Assembly (NCBI GenBank): GCA_023053545.1 | Contig: JAKZAN010000005.1 | Span: 2,542,001-2,606,000, forward strand | DNA length: 64,000 nucleotides | Origin: Lepidurus packardi | Lineage: Eukaryota > Arthropoda > Branchiopoda > Notostraca > Triopsidae | Direction: 5' to 3' | Part shown: positions 20,843 to 31,600 of the stretch, in pieces | Layout of the letters: the number at the start of each line of letters is the position of its first letter | How positions within the stretch are numbered: position 1 is the stretch's first letter | The notes under the pieces: model-generated | What the model was told of the DNA's origin: nothing | Databases searched by the model: none | The model's input: only the letters and a program-made list of their open reading frames with translations | Program-made: the position numbers and the translations under genes

Positions 20843-21373
20843 ATGGATCCGTTTATGCGGCAGTTTGCAGAAAATCTAATGGGTAACGCCAGATTGCTGC
20901 TAATTCGGGAGGAAGAAGAGCGAGGAAGAAGCGGAGTAAGCAGAGGCCGCAGTATTCAGGGTTATGTAAATTACCGTGATCGACGCGATTTTACGCACCC
21001 CTATAATGGCCGTGCTCGGGTATCGCAGCACGGCAGAATCAGGCCGGAGGTACCGCAGGCTACAAACTTTGCACCGCGAGGCGCGAATCCGCGTTTCTTG
21101 GAGGAAAATGACAATACTAGGGCTTATACAAGGAACCAAAGAAGACGCGAGAGACGTCAACAAGTAGATGTTGGCATGGAAAACTTCTTCAGGGATCTAG
21201 GTCGCCATATCTCTGACGGAAACATTGATTTGCCTGACAACATTCGCTCTTTTTACATGTTGCAAGCGCATCTCACTCCCGAAAACGGAAGCAACGGCGT
21301 AAGAGCTCCTCCTGATCAGGAATTTCGACAGATGTCCATTAACGAGAATGAAGAACAAAAGAAAATGGAATAA
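20843..21373 (+). CDS. Small Arg-rich protein of unknown function in the Kolobok element
   Basis: A 176-residue frame starting MDPFMRQFAENLMGNARLLL. It is rich in Arg and Glu, with a basic stretch RNQRRRERRQQ near 97-107 and an acidic C-terminus. No known domain is recognised. It lies divergently from the transposase and ends about 550 bases before the right terminus. It could be a second, DNA-binding protein of the element. Its intact frame, ATG context and position support a real gene, but composition alone cannot prove it. Confidence 0.4.
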   Translation: MDPFMRQFAENLMGNARLLLIREEEERGRSGVSRGRSIQGYVNYRDRRDFTHPYNGRARVSQHGRIRPEVPQATNFAPRGANPRFLEENDNTRAYTRNQRRRERRQQVDVGMENFFRDLGRHISDGNIDLPDNIRSFYMLQAHLTPENGSNGVRAPPDQEFRQMSINENEEQKKME

Positions 21374-21921
21374 CAATTCAATTGTACTCAGAAAAATAAT
21401 CTTCTGAAGTGGTGGAATACAAGTAGATTAGATGGGATAAATCGTTGTTTTGTTGAAGAAACTACTGTTTTTAGAACACCCAGAAACTTATTTATTCAAT
21501 AAATTAAGCAAGGGGACGCTCTAAAGTATGCTTCCTCATGCAAGTATAATTAATTGTTTAGCCAACAAGTTCAGGTTCTTTTATTACTCAATAATATAAA
21601 CTTGAAAAATCATATAACTGGTTAATAGATATAAAATTGATAACAGAAAAGGAAAGAAAGTACCATGTATTTAGTATAAACATAAATATCCGTAATAAAA
21701 TCATTATTTCATGTCATGTTTACGCTTTTTTCCGCTACTGCAGCAAACCGTATGGTAATATCTGATATAAAATGCAAGGGGGCGTAGCCTTCATACGGGG
21801 TTTCTATTTGACTAGTACGCCATCTGTTGTTAGCCACGCTAACATTGCCTATCCTCTAGGGAAGCAGCGGTGTCCCCATCTATTATCGGGAAAAATCCTG
21901 GAACATGTGTATACCGGGGCC
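21374..21921. other. Right terminal region of the Kolobok element
   Basis: Noncoding AT-rich sequence with an aataaa-like signal (ttcaataaatt at about 21497) that could end the 20843 gene. It finishes with the terminal inverted repeat tgtataccggggcc at 21908-21921. Confidence 0.5.
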
Positions 21922-21925
21922 TTAA

Positions 21926-22268
21926 TACCTACGACACGATAGGACACCTGGAGGAATGCCGTAGCGAACACCCCGACCTCCAGGACACATTCCTACCATG
22001 CCCACACTCGAAGCTGCACCACATTCACCGGTCTGACGCCTTCGCACACGCAACATTCTTTTGTCGGTTCCGTTATGCTGGCCTCTACAGAGACAAACCT
22101 TTTGTTCCCCCGCCGGCCATATTTGTTAGCAATTTATTAGAGTACCAAACCCTCCCTTATACCGCCCCCCCACCTTGCAATCGCAACCCTAGCCCTAATA
22201 CCCCCTTCAGCGAAATCGCAAAATTCATAGTCCCAGACTCAGATACGCTTAACGAACTCTGGGACTGA
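21926..22268 (+). pseudogene. CHHC zinc-finger accessory protein, copy A, 3' part
   Basis: Continues the gene cut at 4417. It completes the second finger (GHLEEC) and encodes the third, C-x5-H-x9-H-x4-C (CPHSKLHHIHRSDAFAH..C). A Pro-rich tail then ends at TGA 22266-22268 after NELWD. The linker between fingers two and three, CRSEHPDLQDTFLPCP, resembles the linker between the two fingers of GTSF1 proteins. This copy keeps the full C-terminal tail, whereas copy B has a one-base insertion in a C run near 31170. Confidence 0.6.
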
Positions 22269-22296
22269 ATTTTTCTTTTTTTTTTTTCAAATACAG

Positions 22297-22839
22297 AAGT
22301 TTCGAACACCATATTACGGCTTCTTCATCTTCTTCGTCAGCACTAGATTTTTGTCGACGACGCTAGCCATCGACATCACTATCTGCAACTGTAGCAACCC
22401 GAAAACCTTAAATTTCATCGATCTTAACAACATGCCACAGTGTAACCCTAGAGAACGCGACCTACCACCTACTACAATGAACTACACCCTAACTAAAGAT
22501 TTAGAAGCTTCAACAACCTTTAAAGGATACGCCTGCGGCCAATGGCAAAGACAACTAAAAATCGACTCGTTCTTCTTCGGAGGTCACGACAACATAACGG
22601 ATAAGCAACCAATGGACACCTCCACAGACGCGTGTTACCATCTGGTGCAAACGCTCACTTGCCATGGTAACAAGATGTACCGCGAAGGAAACAAATGGGT
22701 TTTTGACGAGCAGCCAAAAGGAGACCCAGTCTGGATGACTACGCAAACTTACACCACCACAAGTTGCTTCATGGAAGAAATCACGCTTCACAAGCAATGC
22801 CCAACCTGCTCAGTTGACACCCCTTTTGGTACCACAAAT
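22297..22839 (+). pseudogene. Chuvirus-like envelope glycoprotein gene, copy A, 5' part
   Basis: Encodes the N-terminal part of the envelope protein of the LTR element. A pyrimidine tract ending in cag precedes the start, as in spliced env genes. The start codon is AAG here (22297-22299) where copy B has ATG, so the signal peptide would not be made. Cysteine-rich ectodomain features include CNCSNPKTL, GYACGQWQ and CPTCSVDTPFG. Similarity breaks abruptly at 22840 relative to copy B, and the rest of env is not found next to this copy. Assignment to chuvirus-type glycoproteins is from recall of such captured env genes in arthropod elements, not from a search. Confidence 0.6.
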
Positions 22840-24406
22840 ACCACAAATTTTACAAAAGGCGAAGGGCGAAAGCCAAAGGGTAGAAAAGAAGGTGGTAGCG
22901 TACGACTATCAGGTGGCTCAAAAAAAAAGGTAATTTAAATGGTGGCAGGAAGGGCTAGCAAAAACTTCGGAAGTCCCAAGGAAAGTGGAGTGAAAGGGAA
23001 ACAGTAAGTGGGGCGGGGACTTAGACGCAGCATCGTATATAGTTATGATCGTAGGCAAGGTTCATAGTTCATACAAGTTCTTTGGGGACCAGCAGGAAGT
23101 CAGTCCGTTTAAATCAATCAGTCATTTTAAATAAGCCCGTTAAGGAAGTTAAATAGGAAGTCCGAAAAGCCAAGCGCAAAGGTAACATTCTGCATGTTTT
23201 CGCTCAACAATACTTTAGCAGTTAAATTAAGGACGTACTAAACTGATTGTAACCATTGAATTAATATTCCAGTACTATGATGTCAGAATCAAACGCACGC
23301 GGCCCTAGTATGGAAAGCTTTGAAATAGACATTACTGATGAAGACGCCGCTACAAACGCTGAAAATGCTCAGCAAATCAGGAGAATAAGTCAGTCATCTT
23401 AAATGTTAAAACAACTATTATTCAAGTCAAGTAGCACATTATTACATTATATATTTTTTATAGTGAACGCCGAAGCACAGGATCACTTTTTTTATTCCGT
23501 ACTGGGGATGATGATTTTATTTCTTCTTGCTATAATTGTCTATTTTGTATTAAGTTTGTATATATCTTGTCATTGATATAATATTTGTAAATTGTACTGT
23601 AAACTTTTAAAAAATATATACAAGCAATTTTCTTCAAAAGTGTACATGCTCTTTTATTATAATTTCCACTCTGTTGCATTTTATAACTTGTATCACTTTC
23701 CTTGGACTTCTGCAGTTTTGCCTTATAGCCCGATTTCCCCAATAATGTAAATTAAATATTTTACAAATTAGGAAGCGTGCCTCTGTTTTGTCTTCCTTGG
23801 ATCTACCTTCTGTGGCTAATGTATAAAAAAATATATTTGTATAGTAAAAGCAACAAGTCTTAATAGCATTAGCCACAGCGGCTTTACTTTTGCCTTCGTT
23901 TTGTCACTCCATTGCTGTCACTTCCCCTGGGACAGCTCACATCATCAATTTCGTTGAACGATTGACAGGAGGGCAAACAAATTTCGTCGAAGACCCTTTA
24001 CGCATATAGGCCATAGCTCTGAGCTATGAACACAGGTGTTCGTAGCTATCTTTGGATTTCTCAAAAAAAAAATTTTTAAATGGAAAATCCTTCAAGCGGT
24101 TCAAGTCATTCAAAGAGCTAGGACGTTCAATTAAATGCCCCTTACTGCAGCTATAATTCAGTTCATTGACTGGAGCTTATGGAAGCCATAGCGTGTACTC
24201 TCGTGGACTGGAGAGTGACAGGATTGGTGACCGCGAAAGGGACGGAAAACAAATGCCACTGCCCAACTTAGAAAGTCCATATATATACAACGACTATCAG
24301 TATAGAAAGTCATATCATAGAAAGAACGCATTGACAATAGGTTGTTTCGACCCAGAATTGTTCCTGTCGTATTTTATATTATTGAAAAAAAAAAAATTGT
24401 GCGAAA
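22840..24406. other. Unassigned sequence after the env truncation
   Basis: AT-rich DNA of unknown origin, probably part of the DNA transposon whose transposase gene starts at 24407. The only notable frame is short (23277-23402, 41 codons, acidic, MMSESNARGPSMESFEID). It could be an exon but has no recognised domain. Confidence 0.4.
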
Positions 24407-27039
24407 ATGGGACCTACCCAAAAAAGTAGAATAGTTACAAGGAAAAAGTATAATCGTTACCTTCAACCTGGATCAGTGGAATCCATCCCGAGAACCACGT
24501 TATACCGTAGAATCAGAGCGGAATCATTTAAATCGTCCACGTGCACATCGAATGTAAGTATTATGTGATATAATTGTTACAAGTGCAACGATCATCAGTT
24601 TCTGTCTATACCTTTGTTTTGCTTTGGCTTTGTCTATATACACTACTCCTATATTCCTTGATTTCAAGCCCAAACGTACTTCCAGGTGGATAGTGCAATG
24701 GTCGAGAATGCATCAAATGAGAATATTGCAATTAACGTGGACCAGGAAGCAGACCAACACCATCAGGAAAACCGTGTCGACCTGGAAGACCGCGTTGACC
24801 AGGAAGCCTTGGAAGGCGAAGATGAAGCCGAAGAAGGCGAAGCCGAAAATGACGACTTCGAGGCTCCAATCCCGGGAGCGAGTATTTCGATGAGGGAATT
24901 AGATTTCATGTTGCTTGCCTTCGTATTACGGTTTAGGCTATGCGATGTTGGCTTGGGTGTATTACTAACTTTAATTTCACTCCTCAACAACTCAATCCCT
25001 CTGAGAAGCGTGTATAAATTCAAGCAAACGTATTCTTCAGTTTTCGTTAACAACGTGAAGAAGCGCGACATTTGCCCGAAATGTGAACACATTTTTAAGG
25101 ATACTGAATTGCCATCATCATGCGATAATTGTGGATATAAACCGACAACCGCGGAAATGGATAAGGGAGCCGTTTTATTTGAAGTGCCTCTCTTACCACA
25201 GCTGACAAAGTTAATGGGAAACGTAAAACTACAGGTTCGGAAGCCAAGTGCTAATTTTATTAGTGGCATTTTTGATGGTGCTGCCTATAAATCTTTTCGG
25301 GAGAGGATCGGCACCAAGTTTAATCCAGAGAATGACGTCACTTTACAAATCAATACGGACGGCGCATCGTTTTTTAAGTCGTCGAAATCTTCAGTTTGGC
25401 CAGTATTTGTAAACGTTAACGAACTGCCTGCGTGTGACCGTTATAGCAATACGATTATGGTTGCCTTATGGACTGTGAAAGGTAAGCCGAACATGGAAGC
25501 CTTGTTGGAACCTTTATCAGATGAGCTGAAAGCCAGTCAAGCAGATGAGAACAAAGCTCAAGAGAAAGGTGATGGTGAGCTCAAGAGAAAAGTGTACGCA
25601 TTGACCATTGTAGCCGATGCTCCAGCGAGAGCTCTACTCCGCAACTGCAAACAATTCAACGGTGAATATGGATGTGATTTTTGCTACCATCGAGGCGTCC
25701 ATGATTCTAGACGACGAGTTTATCCCGCGGAGCCAGAGGTCGTTCATGACAAGCGGACCGCAGACCAACATACTATTGATTGCCAAGCAGCCGAAACTAT
25801 GGGTCCGGCTTATTCCAGAGGCGTGAAGGGACCTCCCGCTCTTTTCCTTTTTCCGGAGTTGGATGTTGTGGAAGCTGTCGCCCCTGAATACATGCATGGT
25901 GTACTGCTTGGTGTAACGAAGCAACTGGTTACACAATGGACGAATACGGAGAACAAGGCAGAAGTATTTTACCTTCGTCCTAAGCAGATAGCAGATGTTA
26001 ACCAGCGGATTGCCAACATCAAACCTCCTTCGGAAGTCACTCGCACTCCTCGAACCTTGGGCGATTTGGCTCACTGGAAAGCTTCCGAACTGAGAGCCTT
26101 CCTTTTATTTTTTTCGCTGCCAGTCCTAGCTGGCATTCTTCCCGCCAATTATGTGCAGCACTGCATGCTTTTGTTTACTGCGATGCACGTCATGCTGAGC
26201 AAACAGGTTTCTCGTTCGGAATTGGTAAAGGTTCGTGAGCTTCTGACGAAGTACGTTTGCGAATTCCAGAGTCTGTACGGGCAGAGGAACATGAGCTATA
26301 ACGTCCATGGTTTGCTTCATCTCGCGGACTCGGTGAACAACTGGGGACCCTTGTGGCAATATTCAGCCTTCACGTATGAGTCCTGGAATGGAGTAATAGG
26401 CAAGTTGTTCAATGGAACGAAAGGTGTTGGATACCAAATATGCAAGAACTACCTAGGCTTGAAAACCGTTCGGGACATGGCAATTTCTGTCGGCACACAA
26501 CGTCCTCAGTGTAACGCTTTGATCGCCAGATTATTTGACCATCGCATGACGGGCAAGACTTTGCGTTCCGGGCCAATGACCTGCTTCGGAAACCCGAAAC
26601 CCACGATGATCACCGAATCGGACCGAGCTGTTTTAAGCAAGGTTCCTCTACTTTCGAAGTTACCAGCTGAAGCTATAGTACAGTACTTTTCCCGATTCAC
26701 GCGTACAGCACACTGTGGGTTGTGAAAAAAGCCGACGGATTGCACCAACGAGACGACAGTTGGGTGCTTCTCGAAAGCGGTGAGTGCTTTCAAATAAAGA
26801 AGTGCATCAAGACAATCTCCGATGGTTGTTTCGTTTTGGGACGGCAATTTACTTTAACCAATTTCAAATATCAAGTTCCAATAAACCTAAGCGAAAATAT
26901 GCAATTCCTCCGGGTGGCGAAAACTAGAAAGACGGTAAAAGTCATCACTCTAAATGAATATGCTCGAAAATGTTTTCATGTGAATGTGTCCGGTGTTAGC
27001 TACGTAACACCTTTGCCCAATTCCGTGGAAAGGGACTAG
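24407..27039 (+). pseudogene. CACTA/EnSpm-type transposase (Tnp2 family), one frameshift
   Basis: Transposase gene with a short first exon (24407-24553, MGPTQKSRIVTRKK..) joined in phase 0 across a 132-base gtaagt..ttccag intron to a long second exon from 24686. It has an acidic N-terminus, a zinc-ribbon-like pair CPKC..CDNC, and a Tnp2 core with DGASFFKSSKSSVWPV. A Cys-rich block reads CDFCYHRG, and a conserved EYMHGVLLGV and HGLLHLADSV follow. The frame stops at 26723-26725 after HCGL. The conserved C-terminus continues in another frame to 27039, so one small indel near 26715 breaks the gene. Terminal inverted repeats of the element were not found. Confidence 0.7.
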
Positions 27040-27054
27040 TTTTTTTACCATTAT

Positions 27055-27320
27055 AAATTTTTCTGAAATTTTATTCTTCAATCCAGTCAAACAATAGCGA
27101 AACTGTCGATTTCGATTGGCGTTTCTGCTTACAGTATGACTAAAATTTTTCTTGCATGTACTTCTTCTATCCAGTCAAACAGGCAAAACTGTCGATTTCA
27201 ATGGGCGTTTCTGTTTATTACTAACCGGACGAAGTTTATGACTGTTAGAAATTTTTCTTAGATTTACTTCTTCAATCCAGTCAAACAAGCGAAACTGTTG
27301 ATTTCCATTGGCGTTTTGCT
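27055..27320. repeat. Three tandem units of about 95 bases
   Basis: Each unit contains atttttct, then atccagtcaaac, then aaactgt(c/t)gattt, then ttggcgtttctg or a close variant. Units begin near 27055, 27147 and 27251. Subterminal tandem repeats are typical of CACTA elements, so these may be binding sites for the transposase just upstream. That role is inferred. Confidence 0.6.
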
Positions 27321-27346
27321 TATAACTCTATACTTCTAACTCCAAG

Positions 27347-27897
27347 GTCGAAAATACATTCCCGTTTTACAACGCGATTGATAACGTTATTGGGAATAGG
27401 CCTGGCAATAATCCGTTGAACGTATCGGACAGCATAATCCTTCATGAGGGTACTGCCGTGATAGATGATAGCATTACGGAAGAAGTAGTGATGCAAGAGC
27501 AAGAGTTCGAAAGTTTCAATTCTTTAGATAGTTCCACTACACCCTCTGAAGGTAACTAGCTACTACACGATGATAGGAATAGTATGTAATTCTATTTTTT
27601 TTAGAATATGACAAACCAGGGCCGTCCTTGAAACGAAAAAAAGATAAACTTGAACGCACACTTGATTCCGTTGTTGACAGATTCTACGAGCGCGAGGAAG
27701 CGGTCTTGAAGCAAGAGAGTGAAACTCTACTATCAATGAAAGAGATGTTGGAAAAAAGACACAAGGAAGACATTGAACTACGAATCTCACAGATGGAATT
27801 CATGAAAGAACGCACGATTCGTGAAGACGAAAGAAAAGATAAGATGATAAACCTCATGGAGAGATTTTTGGAGCCGCCACAAAAAAAAAAGAAATGA
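27347..27897 (+). CDS. Accessory-like protein of a DNA transposon, partial (Myb/SANT-protein C-terminus?)
   Basis: Two exons, 27347-27551 and 27605-27897, join in phase across a 53-base gtaact..ttttag intron, preceded by an acceptor aactccaag. The first encodes TFPFYNAIDNVIGNRPGNNP followed by an acidic region. The second encodes a long charged coiled coil with a Lys-rich end. This layout resembles the C-terminal half of Myb/SANT-like proteins that accompany PIF/Harbinger transposases. The exon with the DNA-binding domain is not visible upstream, where tandem repeats lie. It converges with the Harbinger transposase at 28609-29571. Confidence 0.4.
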
Positions 27898-28608
27898 CTA
27901 ATGTTGTTCCGGATGGAATCCGGAAGCAAGTCAATGTCGGAGGGATAACTCCGAAACGCACGAATTGCCTTTGAATAATCATTTTAATGTGCGACCCGCG
28001 ACAGTTAGACCACTTTCCTGACTGCACGACCTACCCTTTGTTTTATGACAGTCCGTCGCTTGACCATCGAACTGGTATGCCTAAGCGGGGCCGGCTACTG
28101 CCCGTTCTCGTGGAGGCTGGAACCAGAGGTCCAGCGACGGTCCATTATGTTGTAAAACTGGGCAGAAAATTGACTCCGACGACTGACAGTTAGGCAAGGG
28201 GTACCCTTTGCATGGAACCCCTTGAGAAGATTTGTTACCCAAAAAACCTAACTGCAGACACATGTGCGAAAGACATTTTATGCATGGATCTAACAGACAA
28301 AGGACTTGTGACTATTTAACAGACTGTCTTTTTCGCCCAGGCAGTTACTTTTTAGTTTTTCGTGAAAGGTGCTCTCGAACTCGAACTCGTACATCGCCTC
28401 GAAATTCGTCGAAGCATTGTGGCATAGAAATGTAGTGTTTTGTTAGTTTTTGTGTTTGTTCGCCTGGCAATCGGGCAAATATAGAATTAGTCACAAACCA
28501 CACCGATCTCGTTTCCTTCGTTAAAACTTCGTTCGTCCAATGCGTCGTTCCACGCATTTAAAATGTGATGCAATTATTTGTTGTAATTGAACATCATTGA
28601 TAATACAG
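27898..28608. other. No gene seen between convergent transposon genes
   Basis: No supported coding region. A plus-strand frame at 27987-28193 and weak frames on both strands lack recognisable features. Confidence 0.4.
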
Positions 28609-29571
28609 TCAACGTACGTTTTCAAGAAGTGCATTTCTTATTAGTTCTGGGTTTGCGAAGTCGGCTACAGCCCCTGGTCCGTCTTCTTGTACCTCAACAT
28701 CTTCTTCAAAAACACAATTCCAGGAATCATCAATCGAATCACGTTGATCCTCGCAGATATTATGCAGAATACAGCGCGCGTGTATGACGATGTTAATTCT
28801 GATGACTTGCGTATCGTTTCTCTTCAAAAGGCATCTCCAGCGAGATTTCAGCTTTCCAAATGCTCTTTCAACTAGCATGCGTTTGCTGCTCAGCTCTCGA
28901 TTAAATCGCTCCTTTTCTGGCGTTATGGCTGTCGTTGGAAACGGTTTCATTAGCCAGTGTAAGTAAAAAAGTAAAGAAGTAAAGGGTAAGCCGCGTCACC
29001 GAGAATGTAGTATGGTACTTGAACACCGGCAACATCACGAGTTTCTGGAGAGAAAAGCCTGTTCTGTTCGGCGAAGTTATAAAGGTTACTGTTGACAAGA
29101 ACTCTGGCATCATGAACAGAGCCTGGCCAGCCAATATTCACATTGATAAACTTAAGGGAGCTATCAACTTGCTTGCATTATAACAGTGTAGCCTCCTTTA
29201 CGAACACAATAATAATCTGCCGGAAATAATTTTGGGGCAAGAATAGGGATATGTGTGCCGTCTATCGCGCCGACACACTGGGGGAAGTTTCGTTCAGCAA
29301 AGTATTCAACAGTCTCTCGCAAGTCATTTCCAGTAGGTAACTTTTCGCCCAAGACTTCTCAGAATTGATTTGCAAGTATCATGAAAAATTTTAACAGCTG
29401 TAGATTTAAAAATTCCAAAAATTTCTGCTAAACCTCTGAACTCGATATTCGTCCCAAGTCGCCATAAAGTTAACGCAATTCTTTTTTCTAGAGAGACAGC
29501 TTCGCGAAAGTGTGTTGTCTTTTTTTCCAACGTTTCTTTTAACAGATTCTTTTTTTAAGCCAGTGAAGATT
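28609..29571 (-). pseudogene. PIF/Harbinger (HARBI1-like) transposase, frameshifted and truncated
   Basis: Pieces of one DDE transposase lie in successive frames on the minus strand. These are a helix-turn-helix part (FRGLAEIFGIFKSTAVKIF), the first Asp in CVGAIDGTHIPI, GWPGSVHDARV, LGDAAYPL, and the Glu in MLVERAFGKLKSRWR. Several small indels separate them. The N-terminus is lost at about 29571, where the sequence switches to the leader of retroelement copy B. A short near-repeat, aagccagtgaag and aagccagcgaag, lies at this junction. Confidence 0.75.
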
Positions 29572-29761
29572 TTTTTTAAGCCAGCGAAGCCCTCCAACCT
29601 GTACCGACCCCACTGATAGCAGACGTGAATACACTATCACACTGGTGGCAGCGTCTCTTCGACCCCACGTCCTCCGAAACCGAAAAAAAACAAGCTTCCA
29701 CGACTACCCGCATCAAAACCCCAAACTCCCCGAATCGTAAGTACAACCATACAAACTAAAA
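29572..29761 (+). mobile_element. Leader of Gypsy-type element copy B with primer binding site
   Basis: Nearly identical to 867-1049 of copy A and including the primer site tggtggcagcg at 29643-29653. The LTR upstream of about 868 is missing, so this copy is 5'-truncated or fused to the Harbinger remnant. Confidence 0.7.
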
Positions 29762-30255
29762 ATGACCGCTGTAGGATCAACGTCCACAGTTCCCTTATCA
29801 ATAACCCCGGAACAACTAAATGAAATCCTTTCTCCATTACTTAACTCTACGATGATGCACACAATCCCTGATTTTACAGGAGAATCCGACGATGCATCAG
29901 TAAGACGATTTTTCCAAGATTTAGAACGCATTGGTAGAACAATAGGATGGTCCGAACCACACCTACTCAAAGTAGCCGTAATTAAATTAAAAGGAGGCGC
30001 CGGTGCCTATTACAATACTATTTCTCCCCGCCCAACAACTTACAAAGAATTCAAAACAGCTCTCTCCGAACGCTACGGTGACAGTCACCACGAATCACAA
30101 GCTATAGTCAAACTCCAGAATTGCAATCAAGAGGCAAAACAACCAGTTCGTGACTTTGCAGACAAGATTCGTTCACTCACAAGACGAGTCCACGAAAACG
30201 ACAGCCCCCCAGCTGGGAACGAAATATTAGACAAAATCATGCGCCTAAATTTTAG
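29762..30255 (+). pseudogene. Gypsy-type gag, copy B (3' half deleted)
   Basis: Encodes the capsid N-terminal portion, intact where copy A has its stop codon. After about 164 codons the sequence jumps from gag (equivalent to about 1540 in copy A) to the RT palm (equivalent to about 3708). Nucleocapsid, protease and most RT are therefore deleted. Confidence 0.75.
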
Positions 30256-30270
30256 AATGCGCAAAAGCTA

Positions 30271-31330
30271 ATGGATAAAATTCTCGCCGCCGATAATAGG
30301 CTTGAGAACGTGTTAGTATACTTAGACGACATTATAGTTTTCTCCAAAACGTTCCCTGAACACATTGTTCAAATCCGCAAAATTTTTTCTAGACTACGAG
30401 CCGCAGGCTTAAAACTAAAAGCCAAGAAATGTAATTTTTGCAAACCTTTAGTTAAATATCTAGGTCACATTGTCTCCGCGGAAGGAGTTCAACCTGACCC
30501 AGAAAAGATTTCAGCCGCAGAATCAGAAAAGATTTCGGGACTGCACGTCTGTGGGTTCCATGCGGCTCATCACATCCCGACGGAGGCGTACATGCGCCAC
30601 ATACTGGACGACTGCCCGTACGCCAACGCTCTCATGCATTATGAGAGCGTACAAAACCTGGGACACGACCACCCGGACGTGCACCCGCCACCTAAACCAA
30701 CCGCTTTTAATACGCTCCCGTACAAAAACAGCGTAATCCTTCTGGAAGGGTTCGAGCGGCAAGTACTCCCGGACCACGGACTACCAAGACCCGACCACTT
30801 CGGTCTACCAAACGACTTGACCGTCCTCATGTTCACCCCCCAAACTATCGGCACGGAGGTAGGTCACCAGACCAAGTTGCACACCTCGAATCAAAACAGG
30901 CGCACAGCCATCTCACTCACCCCACCCCACCCAATTCAGTACAGGAAGACCAAATTCACCTGCCCATATTGTGGAAACGATATTAATACCAGGGACACGA
31001 TAGGACACCTGGAGGAATGCCGTAACGAACACCCCGACCTCCAGGACACATTCCTACCATGCCCACACTCGAAGCTGCACCACATTCACCGGTCTGACGC
31101 CTTCGCACACGCAACATTCTTTTGTCGGTTCCGTTATGCTGGCCTCTACAGAGCCAAACCTTTCGTTCCCCCCGCCGGCCATATTTGTTAGCAATTTATT
31201 AGAGTACCAAACCCTCCCTTATACCGCCCCCTCCCCCTGCAGTCGCAACCCTAGCCCTAATACCCCCTTCAGCGAAATCGCAAAATTCATAGTCCCAGAC
31301 CCAGATACGCCTAACGAAATCTGGGACTGA
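30271..31330 (+). pseudogene. RT remnant fused to CHHC (GTSF1/U11-48K-like) zinc-finger protein, copy B
   Basis: The first 75 codons are the end of the RT (YLDDIIVFS and thumb). From about codon 90 the frame encodes the accessory protein. Finger 1 has C94-x5-H100-x9-H110-x4-C115. Finger 2 has C231-x2-C234-x11-H246-x3-C250. Finger 3 has C264-x5-H270-x9-H280-x4-C285. The CHHC family pattern is C-x5-H-x9-H-x3-C, seen in U11-48K and, as two tandem fingers, in GTSF1/Asterix. The linker CRNEHPDLQD between fingers 2 and 3 also resembles GTSF1. GTSF1 acts with Piwi proteins and binds tRNA. An extra C near 31170 shifts the frame, so the Pro-rich tail is read in another frame to 31330. The family call is by eye. 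A role against piRNA silencing or in tRNA primer handling is inference. Confidence 0.6.
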
Positions 31331-31358
31331 ATTTTTCTTTTTTTTTTTTCAAATACAG

Positions 31359-31412
31359 ATGTTTCGAACACCATATTACGGCTTCTTCATCTTCTTCGTC
31401 AGCACTAGATTT
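31359..31412 (+). pseudogene. Chuvirus-like env, copy B, signal peptide segment
   Basis: Eighteen codons from the ATG encode the hydrophobic start of a signal peptide (MFRTPYYGFFIFFVS..). A run of T ending in caaatacag directly before the ATG looks like a splice acceptor for a subgenomic env message. The L-bearing segment interrupts the gene after 31412. Confidence 0.6.
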
Positions 31413-31600
31413 GTAAGAATGTGCTTTTATTCTCCCGCTTATTTTTGAGTACCCCACCTATATTCTCCCGTAAACACTAGATGTCGCCCTCCACATGCAT
31501 GAAGCCATGCATGTGTCTGATTAATCCGCTATTGCCCAATACTGTGAATCCCCTTATTATGTACGAACCGCCCACACCAATGAAGTAATAGCTCAGCTTA

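Larger units (their letters stand above)
4418..21921. mobile_element. Kolobok-type DNA transposon (17.5 kb, with nested elements)
   Basis: Both ends carry the 14-base inverted repeat ggccccggtataca and are flanked by ttaa (4414-4417 and 21922-21925). The retroelement sequence on the two sides joins exactly once one ttaa is removed, as the uninterrupted copy B shows at 30984. A TTAA duplication fits Kolobok and piggyBac. The transposase gene inside (17317-20422) is of the DDE type often labelled Mutator-like in Pfam and Kolobok in Repbase, so Kolobok is preferred. Much of the length is probably a nested Helitron with its RPA and Rep/helicase genes (about 6.4-17 kb), although I could not define Helitron ends. 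Confidence 0.75.

Noticed and set aside
4418-21921. piggyBac instead of Kolobok
   Set aside because: Both use TTAA, but the transposase inside has the IGDGGW / GDGDSSTF / AAERF pattern of the Mutator-like/Kolobok group and no piggyBac DDD pattern; the ends do not start with CCC.
27055-27320. CRISPR-like array
   Set aside because: Only three long diverged units, no short identical repeats with unique spacers, and the genome is animal.
31413-31600. A glycine-rich frame (about 31490-31590, minus strand) resembling methyltransferase motif I
   Set aside because: It lies after the late-methyltransferase-like frame and in a different frame, so the motif order would be wrong. Short Gly-rich matches are common by chance.
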